Shown piece after piece: positions 1-13,889 of a stretch of 64,000 nucleotides of DNA (positions within the stretch are counted from its first letter, which is position 1; each line of letters opens with the position of its first letter). Source of the DNA: Chlorops oryzae (taxonomy: Eukaryota > Arthropoda > Insecta > Diptera > Chloropidae); contig CM035808.1 of NCBI GenBank assembly GCA_020466095.1, forward strand, positions 19,280,272-19,344,271. Direction: 5' to 3'. The position numbers were made by a program, and so were the translations under genes. The notes beneath the pieces are model-generated. The model was given only the letters and a program-made list of their open reading frames with translations. It was not told the origin of the DNA and searched no databases.

Positions 1-2937
1 GAAAAGCAAGCAGATGCTGTCATCATAAGCGAGCAGTACAAAAATATCGATCGGGGTGACTGGATTGGTGATATATCCGGCACGGCAGCACTTATGATAG
101 AAAACAACAGAGATTTCTGCGTGACAACTAAGGGAAGTGGAAACGGTTTCGTATGGGCTAAAGGACCAAACTTTGGAATAATGAGCTGCTACTTAACACC
201 AAGCGACAGTATTGAAGAGTTCGAAATCAAACTTGGAGATATCGAAGACACAGCAAGAGAGATGGATTGCCCTCTGATCATCGCCGGCGACTTTAATTCT
301 AAGGCAATCGAATGGGGTATGGCAACAACAAATGGACGAGGCAGACGCGTTCTTGACATGGCAGCAAGGCTTGGCCTTGCTATAGCTAATACGGGTTCTG
401 CGCACACTTTCAGAAGACCGGGTTGCGATCCCACAACACCCGATATTACGATGATTTCGGAGAGAATATCTGGGAAACTAAAAAACTGGAGGGTACTTGA
501 AGATTACACTGCAAGCGACCACCAGTACCTCGAGTACCATATTAAAGCTGACAACAGACAGGAAAGAGAACCAAAACGTCTAGGAACGCGCAGGTGGATA
601 GCAGAACGATTAAATGCATCGGTCCTAATCGACACCTTGGACCGAACAACCCAAAGGAGGCCAACTCCACAAGACGCAAACACTTGCGTCCTGCAGCGCA
701 TGAAAGCAATCGAAAAAGCCTGCAACGCCGCAATGCCAAAAGTTCGCACTTCACCGAAAAGAAAATCTGCATACTGGTGGACTGAAGACATAGCAGAGAA
801 AAGGAGAACGTGCTTAAGCAAAAAACGACGTCTAACGAGAGCGAGAGCACGAGGTCCAGCTGAAAATGAGGCGCAAGAATATAGAAATTCCCGAAAGGCA
901 CTGAAGGCAGCGATAAAACAAAGCAAAAGAGTGAAGTGGGAGGAGCTAAGGAACGATTTGAATGCAAATCCCTGGGGAACCGGATATAAGCTAGTGATGA
1001 AGAAGCTAGGCGCCAGATCGCCCACCCCGAAGCTACAACCGGAACAAATGGAGAGGATAGTGGACACACTGTTCCCAACGCACGAGGCCCTGCCCAACGA
1101 AGTAGAAACTACTGTAAGCGAAGCCCCACCTCCACTCACGATAGAAGAGCTTAAACTGGCCGCAGCCACCCTCAAGAACAACAAGGCACCCGGGCCCGAC
1201 GGTATTCCCACAGAAGTGCTTAAAGTTATCGCACACGAACGCCCTCACTTTCTTCTGGAGATGTATAACGCATGTCTCCAAGAGGGGCTTTTTCCCAAAG
1301 TGTGGAAAAAGCAGAGACTGATGCTTATAAGCAAGGGAAAGGGCAATCCGGAAAGAGCGGAAGCCTATAGACCCCTGTGTATGCTAGACACAGCAGGAAA
1401 GCTCCTAGAGAGGTTGATAAAACCGCGCCTAGCTTACGCAGTCAACACCTCCGGCGGGCTCTCAAAAAGACAGTTCGGTTTCTTACCCGGAAAATCAACC
1501 CTGGGAGCCATCCAAGAGGTTGTAAATAGTGTGGAATGTGCACAGAGCGGAAACCACTATTCCCGACGCATAGTACTACTGGCGACACTAGACGTCCGAA
1601 ATGCTTTTAACAGCGTCAGATGGTCCGACATAATAGACGCTGCCAGACAAAAGTTTAGAGTACCACCATATATAATTAGAATGATCCGAAGCTACCTTAG
1701 CGAACGCGAACTTCTATACAATACAAGAGATGGCGAAAAAATGAAACAGATCACTTCGGGCGCCGCCCAAGGGTCAATACTAGGACCAGATCTTTGGAAC
1801 TTAAGTTATGACGCCATTCTCGAAGTGGAAATGCCAGATGACACGCACCTTATTGCTTTCGCCGACGATATTGCGGCAGTAATAACTGCGCGCAACACCG
1901 AAGAGGCGCAGAGGAAACTCAACATGGTCATGATGCGAACCCAGAGATGGATGGACTCCCACGGCCTTAAACTGGCAACAGAGAAAACCGAGCTACTCCT
2001 TCTAACTAGGCGACGTATACAACTAGAAGTCGAGATGCACTTCCAGAGAAACGCACTACGTACGCAAAAGACAGTTAAATACCTGGGTATTTGCCTAGAC
2101 TCTAAGTTAAGCTTCTGGTCACAATTGCAAAACTCGGCGACAAAGGCTGGTAAAATAACAGCTTCACTAAACCGGCTGATGGCAAACGTGGGTGGCCCTA
2201 CACAAAGCAAGCGAAAGATGCTCATGGAAACCGTGTTATCCATCCTGCTTTACGGCTGCGAAATATGGGGTGACGCTTTAAAGAAAAAATGCCACAGGAA
2301 AACTCTCGCGGCAATACAAAGAACTGCAGCTCTGAGAGTAGCATCAGCGTACCGCACAGTGTCCGAAACTGCCGTGCTGGTAATCAGCGCAAGCATTCCA
2401 ATCGACATACTTGTGCGTGAAAGACGGAAGCGTTGGAAAGCAAAACAGGAAAACCAGCCGTCGAACATGGAAAATTCCCGGTTGGAAAGCCTTCAGATCT
2501 GGCAAGAGCGATGGCAAACAGAAAGCCGTGGAAGATGGACAGCGAGACTTATACCTACCATAGCGGCGTGGATAAACAGGAAATTTGGTGAAGTAGGATA
2601 CTATCTCACACAAATGATCTCAGGCCATGGGTATTTTCGCAAGTACCTGTACGTCGTGCGAAAGACCGACCGACCAGATTGTATCTACGGAGACAGCGAC
2701 AGCGACGATGCCGAACACACTTTCTTCAAATGCAGAAGATGGGCAACACTAAGAATGCAGCTAGAAGAACAAGTCGGACCACTCCACCCAGAAAATTTGG
2801 TCGCCAAAATGACGGAAAGGGAAGAAAACTGGGCCCTTATAGAATCATACGTGAAGAAAATTCTGGAGACCAAAAAGAAAGAGCTCGACAGAAGTCGCGA
2901 CGTAAATCCAGACGCAAATGTGCACGTGCAAACATAA
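1..2937 (+). CDS. Non-LTR retrotransposon ORF2 (endonuclease + reverse transcriptase), 5' end outside window
   Basis: The frame is open from base 1 to the stop at 2935-2937, so the first methionine at 94 is internal and the true start lies upstream of the window. The N-terminal part is an AP-type endonuclease: AGDFNSKAIEWG (around 290-320), TPDITMIS, then SDHQYLEYHI (about 517-546). The reverse transcriptase follows: NKAPGPDGIPTEVLK (about 1180), QFGFLPGKST (about 1470), LDVRNAFNSVRW, GAAQGSILGP and the catalytic FADD (about 1858). The C-terminus has a zinc-knuckle-like C..H..C (CIYG...DAEHTFFKC), as in R1-clade elements, and no RNase H domain is visible. It cuts target DNA and reverse-transcribes its own RNA. 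The frame is unbroken, so this copy is young. The clade call (R1-like rather than Jockey or LOA) is an inference. Confidence 0.9.
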   Translation, partial: EKQADAVIISEQYKNIDRGDWIGDISGTAALMIENNRDFCVTTKGSGNGFVWAKGPNFGIMSCYLTPSDSIEEFEIKLGDIEDTAREMDCPLIIAGDFNSKAIEWGMATTNGRGRRVLDMAARLGLAIANTGSAHTFRRPGCDPTTPDITMISERISGKLKNWRVLEDYTASDHQYLEYHIKADNRQEREPKRLGTRRWIAERLNASVLIDTLDRTTQRRPTPQDANTCVLQRMKAIEKACNAAMPKVRTSPKRKSAYWWTEDIAEKRRTCLSKKRRLTRARARGPAENEAQEYRNSRKALKAAIKQSKRVKWEELRNDLNANPWGTGYKLVMKKLGARSPTPKLQPEQMERIVDTLFPTHEALPNEVETTVSEAPPPLTIEELKLAAATLKNNKAPGPDGIPTEVLKVIAHERPHFLLEMYNACLQEGLFPKVWKKQRLMLISKGKGNPERAEAYRPLCMLDTAGKLLERLIKPRLAYAVNTSGGLSKRQFGFLPGKSTLGAIQEVVNSVECAQSGNHYSRRIVLLATLDVRNAFNSVRWSDIIDAARQKFRVPPYIIRMIRSYLSERELLYNTRDGEKMKQITSGAAQGSILGPDLWNLSYDAILEVEMPDDTHLIAFADDIAAVITARNTEEAQRKLNMVMMRTQRWMDSHGLKLATEKTELLLLTRRRIQLEVEMHFQRNALRTQKTVKYLGICLDSKLSFWSQLQNSATKAGKITASLNRLMANVGGPTQSKRKMLMETVLSILLYGCEIWGDALKKKCHRKTLAAIQRTAALRVASAYRTVSETAVLVISASIPIDILVRERRKRWKAKQENQPSNMENSRLESLQIWQERWQTESRGRWTARLIPTIAAWINRKFGEVGYYLTQMISGHGYFRKYLYVVRKTDRPDCIYGDSDSDDAEHTFFKCRRWATLRMQLEEQVGPLHPENLVAKMTEREENWALIESYVKKILETKKKELDRSRDVNPDANVHVQT

Positions 2938-3322
2938 GGAAGCTGGCACTGATTACGAAGAGAAGAAGAATACCCCCGATCTAGGCAGGGAGACCCCATG
3001 GCACGGGTCACGGGCTTGACGGTCCCGCCTTTCCCGAGTCGCGGTGCTTACCGATTGCCCCAGTCGAATCATACAGACTGGTAACTAAATGCATGAAAGC
3101 GAGACCCGGCCGCAGGGTTACTGAGAGAAGCGTCAGAAAATGACGAGAACTGGGCCCTACCCCGAAGTATTGCCACAGCGTTTCCAGGGTAGGAATCCCA
3201 ATGAGAAGAGAGGGGGACGTTTTTTAGTGGAATCACCACACGCCCAGCAAGGACGGATGCTGGTAGTCCGAAAGGATTTTTGACCTCCTCACCGCACAAA
3301 AAAAAAAAAAAAAAAAAAAAAA
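1..3322 (+). mobile_element. R1-clade-like LINE, 3' part with UTR and poly(A)
   Basis: After the ORF2 stop come about 360 bp of GC-richer 3' UTR (2938-3297) and then a 24-base A run, the normal LINE tail. The tail runs directly into a (TTA)n microsatellite. The 5' end is outside the window. The UTR has a much higher GC content than the surrounding host DNA, which sets its boundary well. Confidence 0.82.
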
Positions 3323-4074
<752 letters not shown>

Positions 4075-4420
4075 AGAGATAAGAATTTTAATTTGATTTA
4101 AATTTGTTTAATTTTTTAAAATTCAATATTTAATATTACATATTATATTTCAATCACATATAGAAAGGTTTTTGTTATTTATTAAGTCTTAGTCATCTTA
4201 AGTCTTAAATACATAAATTTGCTATATGTCACACATAAACAGACAAAAAATCACAGTAAGAAATATGTACATATATGTCCTATTGTAATAAAGCTTTCCA
4301 TAGCTTGCACAAAACTAAAGTTATTGTGCATATTGAAGTCAAATAGGTAGTTAGTTAGTTAGTTAGTTGAAGTCGAATAGTTGTGTACCTATAGTAAATT
4401 ACTTGATACATAAATTCGAT

Positions 4421-7400
4421 TCACTTAATAACACGTTTGTCTTCCTTTTGTTGTTTGGCGAACTCTAAAAAGATCTCCTCAAGTGTAGTTTGACTTATTG
4501 AATAATCATCAATATGAAGCTCGTCACGATTTCGTTCCATGACACCAAATATTTTTGACCATTTAACACCAGACAATGGAATGTAGAATGTCAATAGTCC
4601 TTGATACTCTTCCCTAGTAAGAAAACGGAACAAAATCAAGAAATGCATCTTTCTTTTCGGGAATTTTTTATAACTTACTGCAATATCGATGACGGAAACT
4701 CTACCGCAATAAAGTTTTTGACGTTAACTATATTTTGGTCAGTGTACTGCGTTGGCTGAGTTCCAACATATCTCAATTCATAATCACTTTAAAAAAAAAT
4801 TAAATTAATTTAAATTCATGCAATACTGAATTTTATCAACTTGGAATGGATACTTACTTCCCATTGGCCATAATATCGACGGACTCTCGCATGCATCTGA
4901 CTTTTATTTTCAGTACTAAGCCCTTTGAAAACTTATTTTTTAAATGTTGCGTTGAGCCAATGCATTTGAATTCACCGTTGACCATAATCGCCAGACGTGT
5001 ACACAATGCCTCGCACTCCTCCATGCTGTGCGATGTTAATACAATCGATTTCCCAGAATCACGAATCCGACAGACCATATTCCATAATTGGCGACGAGCC
5101 GCTGGATCCATACCCGAAGTTGGTTCATCCAAATATATGACAGAGGGACTCCCAATCACTGCTATTGCAGTACTTAATTTACGCTTATTGCCTCCACTGT
5201 AGGCTTTTGTCGGCTTGTCCATGTGTTTCATAAAACCAAAAGCTGTTGCTAAATTCTCTGACAATTCGTTGATAAACGCCTCCGGGACACCTCGCAAAAG
5301 GCAAAATATGCTCAACATTTCACGACCAGTCAAATCATCTAATAAAGCGTCGAATTGTGGACAGTAACCGATTTCTTTGTACACTTGATTCATTTGAGTT
5401 TTTAAATTATAGCCTCGCACATAGGCCTCTCCACATGTAATGCGTTCATCGCCTGTTAACATTTTGAATGTCGTTGTTTTGCCAGCACCGTTTACACCCA
5501 ATAAGCCAAAGCATTCAGAGCTATAAAAAAAAAAGAACAAATAAAAAAAATACAATGTTTGATCAAACTATTATTATAAAATAATAAATTTTATACCAAC
5601 CTCTTCACACACAGAGACACTTGATCTACAGCGAGAAATTTGTTATAATACTTCGTTACACGATCGAGCACTAGATTTTGTGCAACAATCTCTCTTGAGG
5701 GCATCGAACGTATACGAATTTTTTCCTCTTCAACATCATCGTCGACAATTGCGGCCGGAAGTGACGCAGGCAGTTTCCTGTTAAATATCCAAACGCAAAA
5801 CCTTAGTAGGTAAAATTCCAAAAATTTTATCCTAGATATTTGCTCACCTTATTGCACTATGAGCTTTGTGCATCAATTCGCTTATGACTTGATATTCCCT
5901 TGCTATAATAAACAAGAAGAATAACACAGCAGTAGAAACCATGAAAATTATTTCCGGCAAGACTCCGGGTTCTTTCCATCCAAAATACGGAGTCGAATCT
6001 ACAGAAAAACAATTCACATTGAACAAAAAAAAATTTCACATTTCAAATCTTACACTCACCGCAACATTGTGGCAAAACAGTACAGACTAAATCCGGCGTT
6101 ATTAACTCCAAAACAGACTGCTCGCAAGCAGTTCTTGTACTTGAAATAGTATACAAATTGTTAAAAGCACTGGCCAAAGAGAAATGTGGGAAGATCCTGA
6201 ATACCCAGCGTAAAATATCGGCCACATCTTTCGTATCGAATATTGCGATCGACATAACAGTGACGACCACGAAAAGGGCTAATCCTGCAAGAAAGAAATT
6301 TTTAATTTTTTTTTTTTTTTTTCAACTTATCAACCATTCAGTTGGCCTCCGTGGTGTAGTTGGTTCAGATGTCAACTTAGAATGCGAGAGGCTCTAGGAT
6401 TAACTCCCAGCTCGCAAGAGGATGTTAATTGTTTAGCTTTTCCTGTTTCTGCTCTTCTTTGTTTTCCCATTTTTGGTGATATCCTAAGTGAGACCTAAGT
6501 GTGTCACTCTTGGTATCAGCCCAACCAACCATCTAACCAACCAACCAACACCATCCAAAAATATTGTACAAGTAAATTCAGAACATACCAACAAAAACAT
6601 TGATAATGGAAACGCGTGAGAAACCCGATGCCGGCTCATCAATAATGAATGAAAGGAGATATGTGTACGGCAGAACTGAGAAGCCAAATATAAGAAGAAT
6701 CGCAAAATAACGGCCTAAAAGAAATGTTCAAATATTCAAATTATTCCAATATCTTTTCACTTTCATCTGTGACTACGCAAAAAAAAAAAAAAAATACTAA
6801 CCCAATTCGATGAACGTTGAGAAACCTTGTTCTTGAAAGCATGCAATCGTAATCATGATTAGAATTGCAGTGAATATAAAAGTGATCATGTCCCATAACA
6901 ATTGCGTCAACCAGAATGTCCAAGCATTTACGCCTCCAACGAATTGCAGTAGCTTCGAACGTGATGTGCGTTCTTTAATTGCAAAGAGTACATAAAAAGC
7001 ACTAACAAAGCACATCGAGAAGCACATATTCGTGGCCAATTGTGTTCCCAGATTATTGCCGAAATTTAAGCGATCCAGAAGCGTTTTTGTCGTGTAGGGA
7101 AGTGGTTCATTGATAACGATGATCTCGGCATCATCACCAAAAAGTGCTCTATGGAAAATAATTTTGAAAATTTTTCAAACACAAATAAAAAATACTTATA
7201 ATAATTGGATAAGTAACTCACTTTGCCATTGCATTGTGCACTAAATTAACCGTCAATGGTGCCGTATGGTAAGGCTGATTGTTCAGCCAGGCAATAATTT
7301 TACCCTTATCAATTGTGGCCGCTGCGAGATAGCGCGAATTTATTTTCACTTGCATTGTCTTTCCCAAATCCAAAATATATTCCGAAAAGGTTGACATTTT

Positions 7401-10400
7401 TGTTGATTCGAAGGTGTAATCACTGCCATATGATTTTGCTATTTTCTCGTAATAGTTTGAAATTTTCGCTTCTAACGATGCATTCGCCACGTTCTGTGTT
7501 GTCTCTAGCACAGTGACTGCAATTGGATATTGTTGAAGCTTAAACTCTAACGGCTTTAGTGGCACATAGACGCCTTGAGTTGTCGATATTATAATGGTGA
7601 TTACGACAAAGAATATTGCAATAAAATTTTGTAATACAAAAGCGATTTTATTTCGCCATGTATAGAGAAGTTTTTTCAAGAACATCGCTTTCCATTGGTT
7701 CAAGCACAATTTTCTGCCATTCAACAAACTGAAATCATCCACAAATAGACTGCTGGCTGCAATAAAAATTAATAACAATTATTGTCATAATTATTAATCG
7801 TTATCGCCTTTCCTCCTTACAACGTTGCGATTCGATGTTGTTGACCAAAACTGAATTGTTATTATTATGCATGAGATCCGTTGATTCTTCGTTGATTTTT
7901 CCATTTATTCCAGAATTTTCAGCGCCAACTTTCATGAAAACTTCTTCCATTGAAGTGATCCCAATACCATATCCGCTCAAATTTATCTCGTTCGATTTTT
8001 CTTCCAACTCACGAAACATACTCTCAAACACAGATGAAAACGTTTCTGGCAATTGGTAGGTCAATTCAGCGCCAATATCACTCTCTGGCTCAATTTCGGG
8101 TATATAAAGCCTAAGAAGTGCAGTAACATCCGTGACTTGGCAACTGTCGCGCTTAACGCAGATCTAAAGAAATCAAAATAGGACATGTTCATTCAATCAC
8201 ACAACCCTTATAAAGGCTATCCGGCAAACGCTTTCGAAGTGCTCACATTTATGAGTCCGAAATGAATGAACAAATTCTTTGGATATGAGAATCATAATAT
8301 TCATGAGTTCGAGATGAGTTCGAAATATTTACAAAATGGGCTTCGAAATACCATATAATACCAAAATGAGTCTGAAATATTTAGAAACTATGTAGGTCAT
8401 ATTTAACGACCCTCGTACGAAATACGGGGAATCAGAAGAAGAAAACCCCTCCCGAAAGATTTTCTACATACGCGCCTAAATACCATATGACTCCGATATG
8501 AGTCCGAACTAAGTAAATACGGACTCGCAATGACTCTGAAATTCTTAGAAAGTAATTATTGTAGGAATATAAAAGATTTAGACATTAGCGTCCTTCAAAT
8601 CTAAAGTGAGTTCATTATGATAGCTCCTACTCTGAATTGACGCTCACAATTGACTTTTTAAGGTCTCTGAAATTTTGATGAAAATATATGCCTTTGGCGT
8701 TTACAACTTACCAAACGATATCCAGATCCATATATCTTCTTTAAAAAGAATGGGGTTCCATAACATTTCAATTGTCCATCACACATAATCGCAATACGAT
8801 CTCCAAGCACATCAGCTTCATCCATAAAATGTGTCGTCAATAAAAGAGTACGTCCAGTTTTTTCGGCTCGCAGTAGATCCCAAAGTTGTCGTCTGGCAGC
8901 AGGATCCATCCCCGAACTTGGTTCATCACAAAGAACGACTTTTGTATCACCACATAGCGCACAACAAATCGAAAGCTTGCGTTTCATACCGCCAGATAAT
9001 TTCGAAGCGGCAACATCAGCCTTGTCTTCCAGTTCGATCATTTTCAAGTATTTTTGAACCTCCACTTTTGTATCCTCTTTCCGTACGCCTTTCAATCGAC
9101 TAAAAAATATTATATGATTCGCTACACTCATCTCCTCGAAGAGCACATTGTGTTGGGGGCAAATTCCCATCGACGATCGTGCTTCATCGGTGTTCGTTCG
9201 TATATCGTAACCATTTATGATCGCCGTACCAGCCGATGGTGGAAACATTCCAGTCAACATCGATATCGTTGTCGTCTTGCCAGCACCGTTATGTCCAAGC
9301 AAAACGGTTATTTCATCCTCATACATATTAACGGATAAATCTCGCACAGCGATCTTATCGCCAAATACCTTTCTCAGATTCCTTACACGTACACCTATTC
9401 TCTTACCAACTGGATCCGCCTCAAATGACGTTGTGTTTTTCAAATTCAAATCGTTAGCGACATCAGTTTTTTTATGTGAGTAATCAAACAGCGGCGGCTC
9501 TCCACACCAGAAGGACGATGTGAATGGAAAATGCCATTTTTTCGGCATACCATATTCGCCCGGAAAAATTTGTTCAATATATAAACAAATAGTCATATAA
9601 ATAAGACTTGATAAAAGCATCATGCCCATGCAAGCACCCATTGAAAGGTCTTCATCCACTGCATACGTTTTGAATAAATTATCCCAGTGAACACCCTCGC
9701 CAGTGGCTAAAAACAAACAAAAAAAAAAAACAACAATATTATTAAAAGAATTAATTACATTACTCCAGAATTGGTAAAAAATGAAATTTTTCTCCTACCT
9801 TCAAATCCTAGAGTTAATTTCATTCCAAGCCCCATACCACTATTTACAAAAAGGCAATAAAATAATTTGCTACCCAAACCAAGCTCATTGTACTTGGTGA
9901 CTTGCAACGAAAATGGCAAAAACGAGATAAACCAAAACAAGCCGCTCACAGCCGCTGCAGTATTGGCCTTACTGAAGAATACGGCGATCATAAAACAAAA
10001 AGTTATGCTCGCAATAACGTAAATCAGGAAAAATAATACCATCGCTGACCAACTGGAATGGGTCAGAACACTCTCACCGCTTGACATCGGAATCTATAAA
10101 ACGAAGAAATAAGCCAGTTCAATCTAAATATCTAAGATACAAATTACCTTCAATAAAGTACATATCAATATCGCCGCAAGGCCCCAGATCATAAAAGACT
10201 TAATAAACCAAGCAGCCCAATGTATCCAATTCTGTAAGCCCATAATTTTCATGATTTCCTTTAACTGTTTTTCCTTTTCTACGGTAATACTCTGGAAATT
10301 TAATGGAAAAAAAATTGATTTTAGTAATTAATCGATTGAATGACTCCCTCTTACCCTCGTTAATGAAGTAACCGAATAAAGCAAACTCAAATATATTATC

Positions 10401-12422
10401 AATGCCATTATAGACGGTAATCCTTGAATCAAAGGGTCGTCAACATACTCCGGATAAGGATAACGTTGCATTACTACATTCGGTAAATTCTCGATGCCAC
10501 TTTTAAGTTTAATATATGATGTGGAAATAGCTTGTTGAACGGGTAGAAAACCTTCTCTTAAATATCCAACAGGAACACCGCCATCATCGCTATAAAGATT
10601 ACGTGGTCCGGAGAAATCGACTTCGGGAAAGAGTCGCATTGTAAGCCAATTCCTACCGACACCCCCTCCCCCGGTGCGCAGTTCACTGGGAAATCGTATT
10701 GAATACTTTAATTTCTCTGGATAATCCGTAATGTTGGCCAATGAATCGTCGAATTGAATTCCCCCAAGCGAGTTATTCGACAGCGCAATTTCCAAGTCTT
10801 TCGCATTTTCATAGCCACGATAGCCTATTAGGTCTAGACTTTGAGTCGCTGCTTTGACAATATTATCCAAATACGGATTATTGGGTGAATACAGAAGCTC
10901 GAAAATCGGATACGGTGTAACTTGATTAATGGGCAGTTCTCTGGAAATAATAGAAATTCTTCATTAAAATGCATTTACTTGCACTTACTTGCGTAAGCGA
11001 CAGAAAAGAAGTCGTAAAATCTTGCCAAGAAAAGATCAACATCAACAATTCGACACACGTTTAACTAATCAAGAGAGCTCAACGTTTCTAAAAAAAAAAA
11101 AAACAAGTAAGGGTGTTATAGTCAGGCGAGCCTGACAATAGAATACCCGACACAGACACACATGTTCAAATAATTTGTAATATCAAAAGATGTTTAAGGC
11201 CATTAGGGGCCCCATATACCGACTTTTGTTGATATTCTTTATAAAAACCGCCCTTTTGCCACGCCCAATTTTCAATTTTTTTGAATTCTAATCGGAGGCC
11301 TTAAATATACGCTCAAATTTAAGTTTCATTGAAATATTTCAAAAAAGTCCGATTTTGAGGCAGTTTTGGAATTTTTGTGACAGACCCTAGTACTGGAGGG
11401 TCCCTTAATAATGGACCGACCAAGAAAATTTTTTGGGAGGATGGTTATGGCTACAAAGGAAGCATAAGTGCCAAATTTCGTTCAAGTCCCATTTGAATTT
11501 CGGCTGTAGGGGACAATTTTCGAAAAACGCCCTTCTGCCACGCCCACTTTTTAAGTTTTGGAAATCGTATTACTTGCCTTTAAACATGTTCACATACCAA
11601 ATTTCATCAAAATATGTTGAAAAACTTAGATTTTAGAGCAGTTTTTGTGATTTTCGTAACAGACCCTAGTACTGGAGGTACCCCTAAAAATTGTCCGATC
11701 GGGTCCATTCTTGAACTTGTTTTTACTCATGTTTCTATGAGCAGCCATACCAAATTTCTTTAAGATAGCTCAACTCCTTCGATAAGATAACTGTATACAG
11801 ACAGACGGACAGACAGACGGACATGTCTAAATCGAATCTCCTGGTGACGCTGATCATTTCTATATATATTTTGTATGGTCTATCTCCACTGGTTCTGGGT
11901 GTTACACACAACCACACAAACGCAATATACCCTCGGCACAGAGTGTGTTTAAAAATGAAAAAAAATATACCGCTAAAGTTTTGAAATTAATGCATCTGAA
12001 AAATGCTCTCAAAATCTCTGACTAATGCCCAAAAAATTCAAATAATGTATAGAAATTTCGTGAATACGAAGAAACTCCCTCAAATAAAATTATTTTCAAT
12101 TTTTTTCAAGGCATAAATCAAAGACCTTAAAGTAGGTGAATAAGCTTAGACTCTTTATTCACATTTTTTAATTGTTTTTCACGCATTTACTTTAGTATTT
12201 TTCAACTCACCGTAATAATCCCAAATCGGATATGTTTTCTTCACGAAAGATCTTCGTTTCTTCGGTTGTTGTTTCAACTAAGGATCGAATTAATACAAGG
12301 AGTATTGCGAATACCGGTGGTAAAATCACCTCGATTGCAAGGCCCCATTTTCGAGTCCATTGAAGTGTCCAATTTTTCCATAAAAGTAGACAAAACTTAT
12401 CCCAATCGGTAACTCTACCCAT
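4421..12422 (-). CDS. ABCA-subfamily full transporter (ABCA3-like), 15 exons, 1699 aa
   Basis: A lipid-type ABC exporter with two copies of membrane domain plus ATPase. My exons (high to low) are 12422-12211, 10940-10355, 10291-10148, 10093-9799, 9706-8712, 8163-7821, 7756-7222, 7148-6802, 6714-6589, 6284-6060, 5998-5848, 5777-5601, 5520-4858, 4786-4679 and 4613-4421; they total 5100 nt with matching phases. The N-terminus ([18 protein letters not shown]) leads into the first membrane helix. NBD1 (Walker A near residue 550) has [32 protein letters not shown] and LTTH. NBD2 (near 1387) has [32 protein letters not shown] and LTSH. All catalytic motifs are intact, so it should be active. The length matches human ABCA3 (about 1700 aa). 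From memory it resembles the Drosophila CG1718/CG1494 cluster; the exact orthologue is not settled. Confidence 0.93.
6344..6556 (+). mobile_element. tRNA-derived SINE in ABCA intron
   Basis: The sequence starts with a degraded tRNA-like head: a box-A-like GTGGTGTAGTTGG followed about 45 bp later by a box-B-like AGGATTAACTCCC. A pyrimidine-rich body and a CCAACCAACC tail follow. It lies between exons 9 and 10 of the ABCA gene, antisense to it. Pol III transcription is inferred from the boxes. Confidence 0.6.
8164..8711. other. Intron 5 of the ABCA gene with degenerate short repeats
   Basis: This 548-bp intron contains several diverged copies of a motif like ATGAGTYCGAAATATTTA (for example near 8250, 8310, 8370 and 8490). 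There is no reading frame and no inverted terminal repeat. It looks like a decayed tandem repeat. I see no functional signal beyond the splice sites. Confidence 0.4.
11104..11948 (+). repeat. Dispersed repeat, copy 1 (about 0.85 kb), in ABCA intron 1
   Basis: It begins with AAGTAAGGGTGTTATAGTC and a palindrome (GTCAGGCGAGCCTGAC) and ends near ATACCCTCGGCACAGAGTG. Internal blocks recur in two other copies of the window: CAGACCCTAGTACTGGAGG twice, GCCACGCCCA twice, and a CAGACGGACAGACAGACGG run. There is no open frame of note and no clear target duplication. The class is unknown; hairpins near both ends leave a Helitron or a TIR element possible. Confidence 0.75.
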
Positions 12423-13887
12423 CGCTATAAAAATCGGCTTTTACGAAAATTCTGTAATATTACAACATTAAGTGACAACTTGAGTCATACAATTTTCATC
12501 TAAAATGGATATTCCTGCATTTTTATTGAGCAATTTACGGTTTTTGAATTCATAAAAGCAAATCGATATTTATCTTATCGCTATGTATCGTCTAATTGCT
12601 TATTGTTAAAATATAGTCCACGTGTTGATCTGTATGTTGCAAACAATGTTTGAATTAGTATACCATATTCTTATCGGATTTGTTCGACCAGGATTCGTGA
12701 ACTGGTACACCTGTCTGACAAGTCTTATCAATTGTTTCTGTTGGTTATCTTTCTAATTTGTCTGAATCATTGCCGAATCGTGAAGGCCGCTTAATTCTTT
12801 GCACCTTTTGATTGTATGTATATCATTTAAGCGTTCAGTTTTTTCGTACACCTTTCTCGACATGAGTCAGACATCGTGAATATGGGATTTTCAAGGAATG
12901 TGACTAAAACATCTTAATTGCTGAGATTCAACTCTTCAAATAGTTAAACAAAAAATTAAGCTTTTTTCAAATTTTTGTTGCTTATGTCCCGATGATGATG
13001 CTCCACAATGAAGATGAAAGATTGACGATAAATAAATTATTAAGTTTTGTTCTGATTTTGACCTCGAGCTCCAAAGAAAAAATAATATCACAAAATAAAA
13101 TAGAAATGTTCTCTTATCCATTTCTCGATGGTTTTAAAAAAAAAACTTGAATTGTTTTGTAGATCATAGCGCCTTTTAACGTGGAATTTGATTACTTTCT
13201 TCAGTTCTTATGTCAATAGAGCTTTACAACTTATCTATTGCAAATGATTAAATTTATCACAACAAAAGACTTGACAATCAAAAAAGTCAACTTTTATATA
13301 ATTCTCTTTATCGTAACTAGAACACTTTGAAAATGGCTTTTTTATAATAATTTTTTGTTTTGTTTTTTTTTTTTAATTGTAAAAATTAATATTTAATATT
13401 TCTCGCATTTTTCCCCGTTTCGCTACGAATTGCTATATTCTCTAATACCACGAAAAATCAATTACCCGAACAAACGACCACTTTCCGTGGCGTACAAATC
13501 CAAACTAACGTATTCTCAGCATAACGGCTCATTTATTCCCATTTCAATACGTCATTCTAAAAGTATATAGAACTTTTTTACGAGCCATAGATTGCACCAT
13601 TGAAACTGAAAGGTCTTAGCACACTTATTGATTAGGGCCATTGAAGAAAATTACTCTTTTTCATTTCGACGCCTAGTCGATTTACCCAATTCGTTGCGTG
13701 AATTTCTCTTTTTCATATTAAATAAAATTCTCATGCGACATTTTTTGATTAATATTTGAAAATGTGGGGCGGCACGCTAGGTGCAATTATGACCATGGCA
13801 TTCACACTTATGGCGCTGGGCGTTCAGTCTTTACCGATTTATTATTAACGCCCGTGCTATTTATAAAAATGTGCAATGTCATTCTAC
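12423..13887. other. Region upstream of the ABCA gene, no gene seen
   Basis: AT-rich DNA immediately 5' of the ABCA start codon (ATG at 12420-12422). Promoter elements should lie here but I cannot identify a convincing TATA box or initiator. There are no coding-like frames and no recognisable transposon ends. Confidence 0.5.
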
Positions 13888-13889
13888 TA

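Noticed and set aside
504..1281. Long minus-strand frames opposite the retrotransposon ORF
   Set aside because: They are antisense shadows of ORF2; the sense frame has all the endonuclease and RT motifs.
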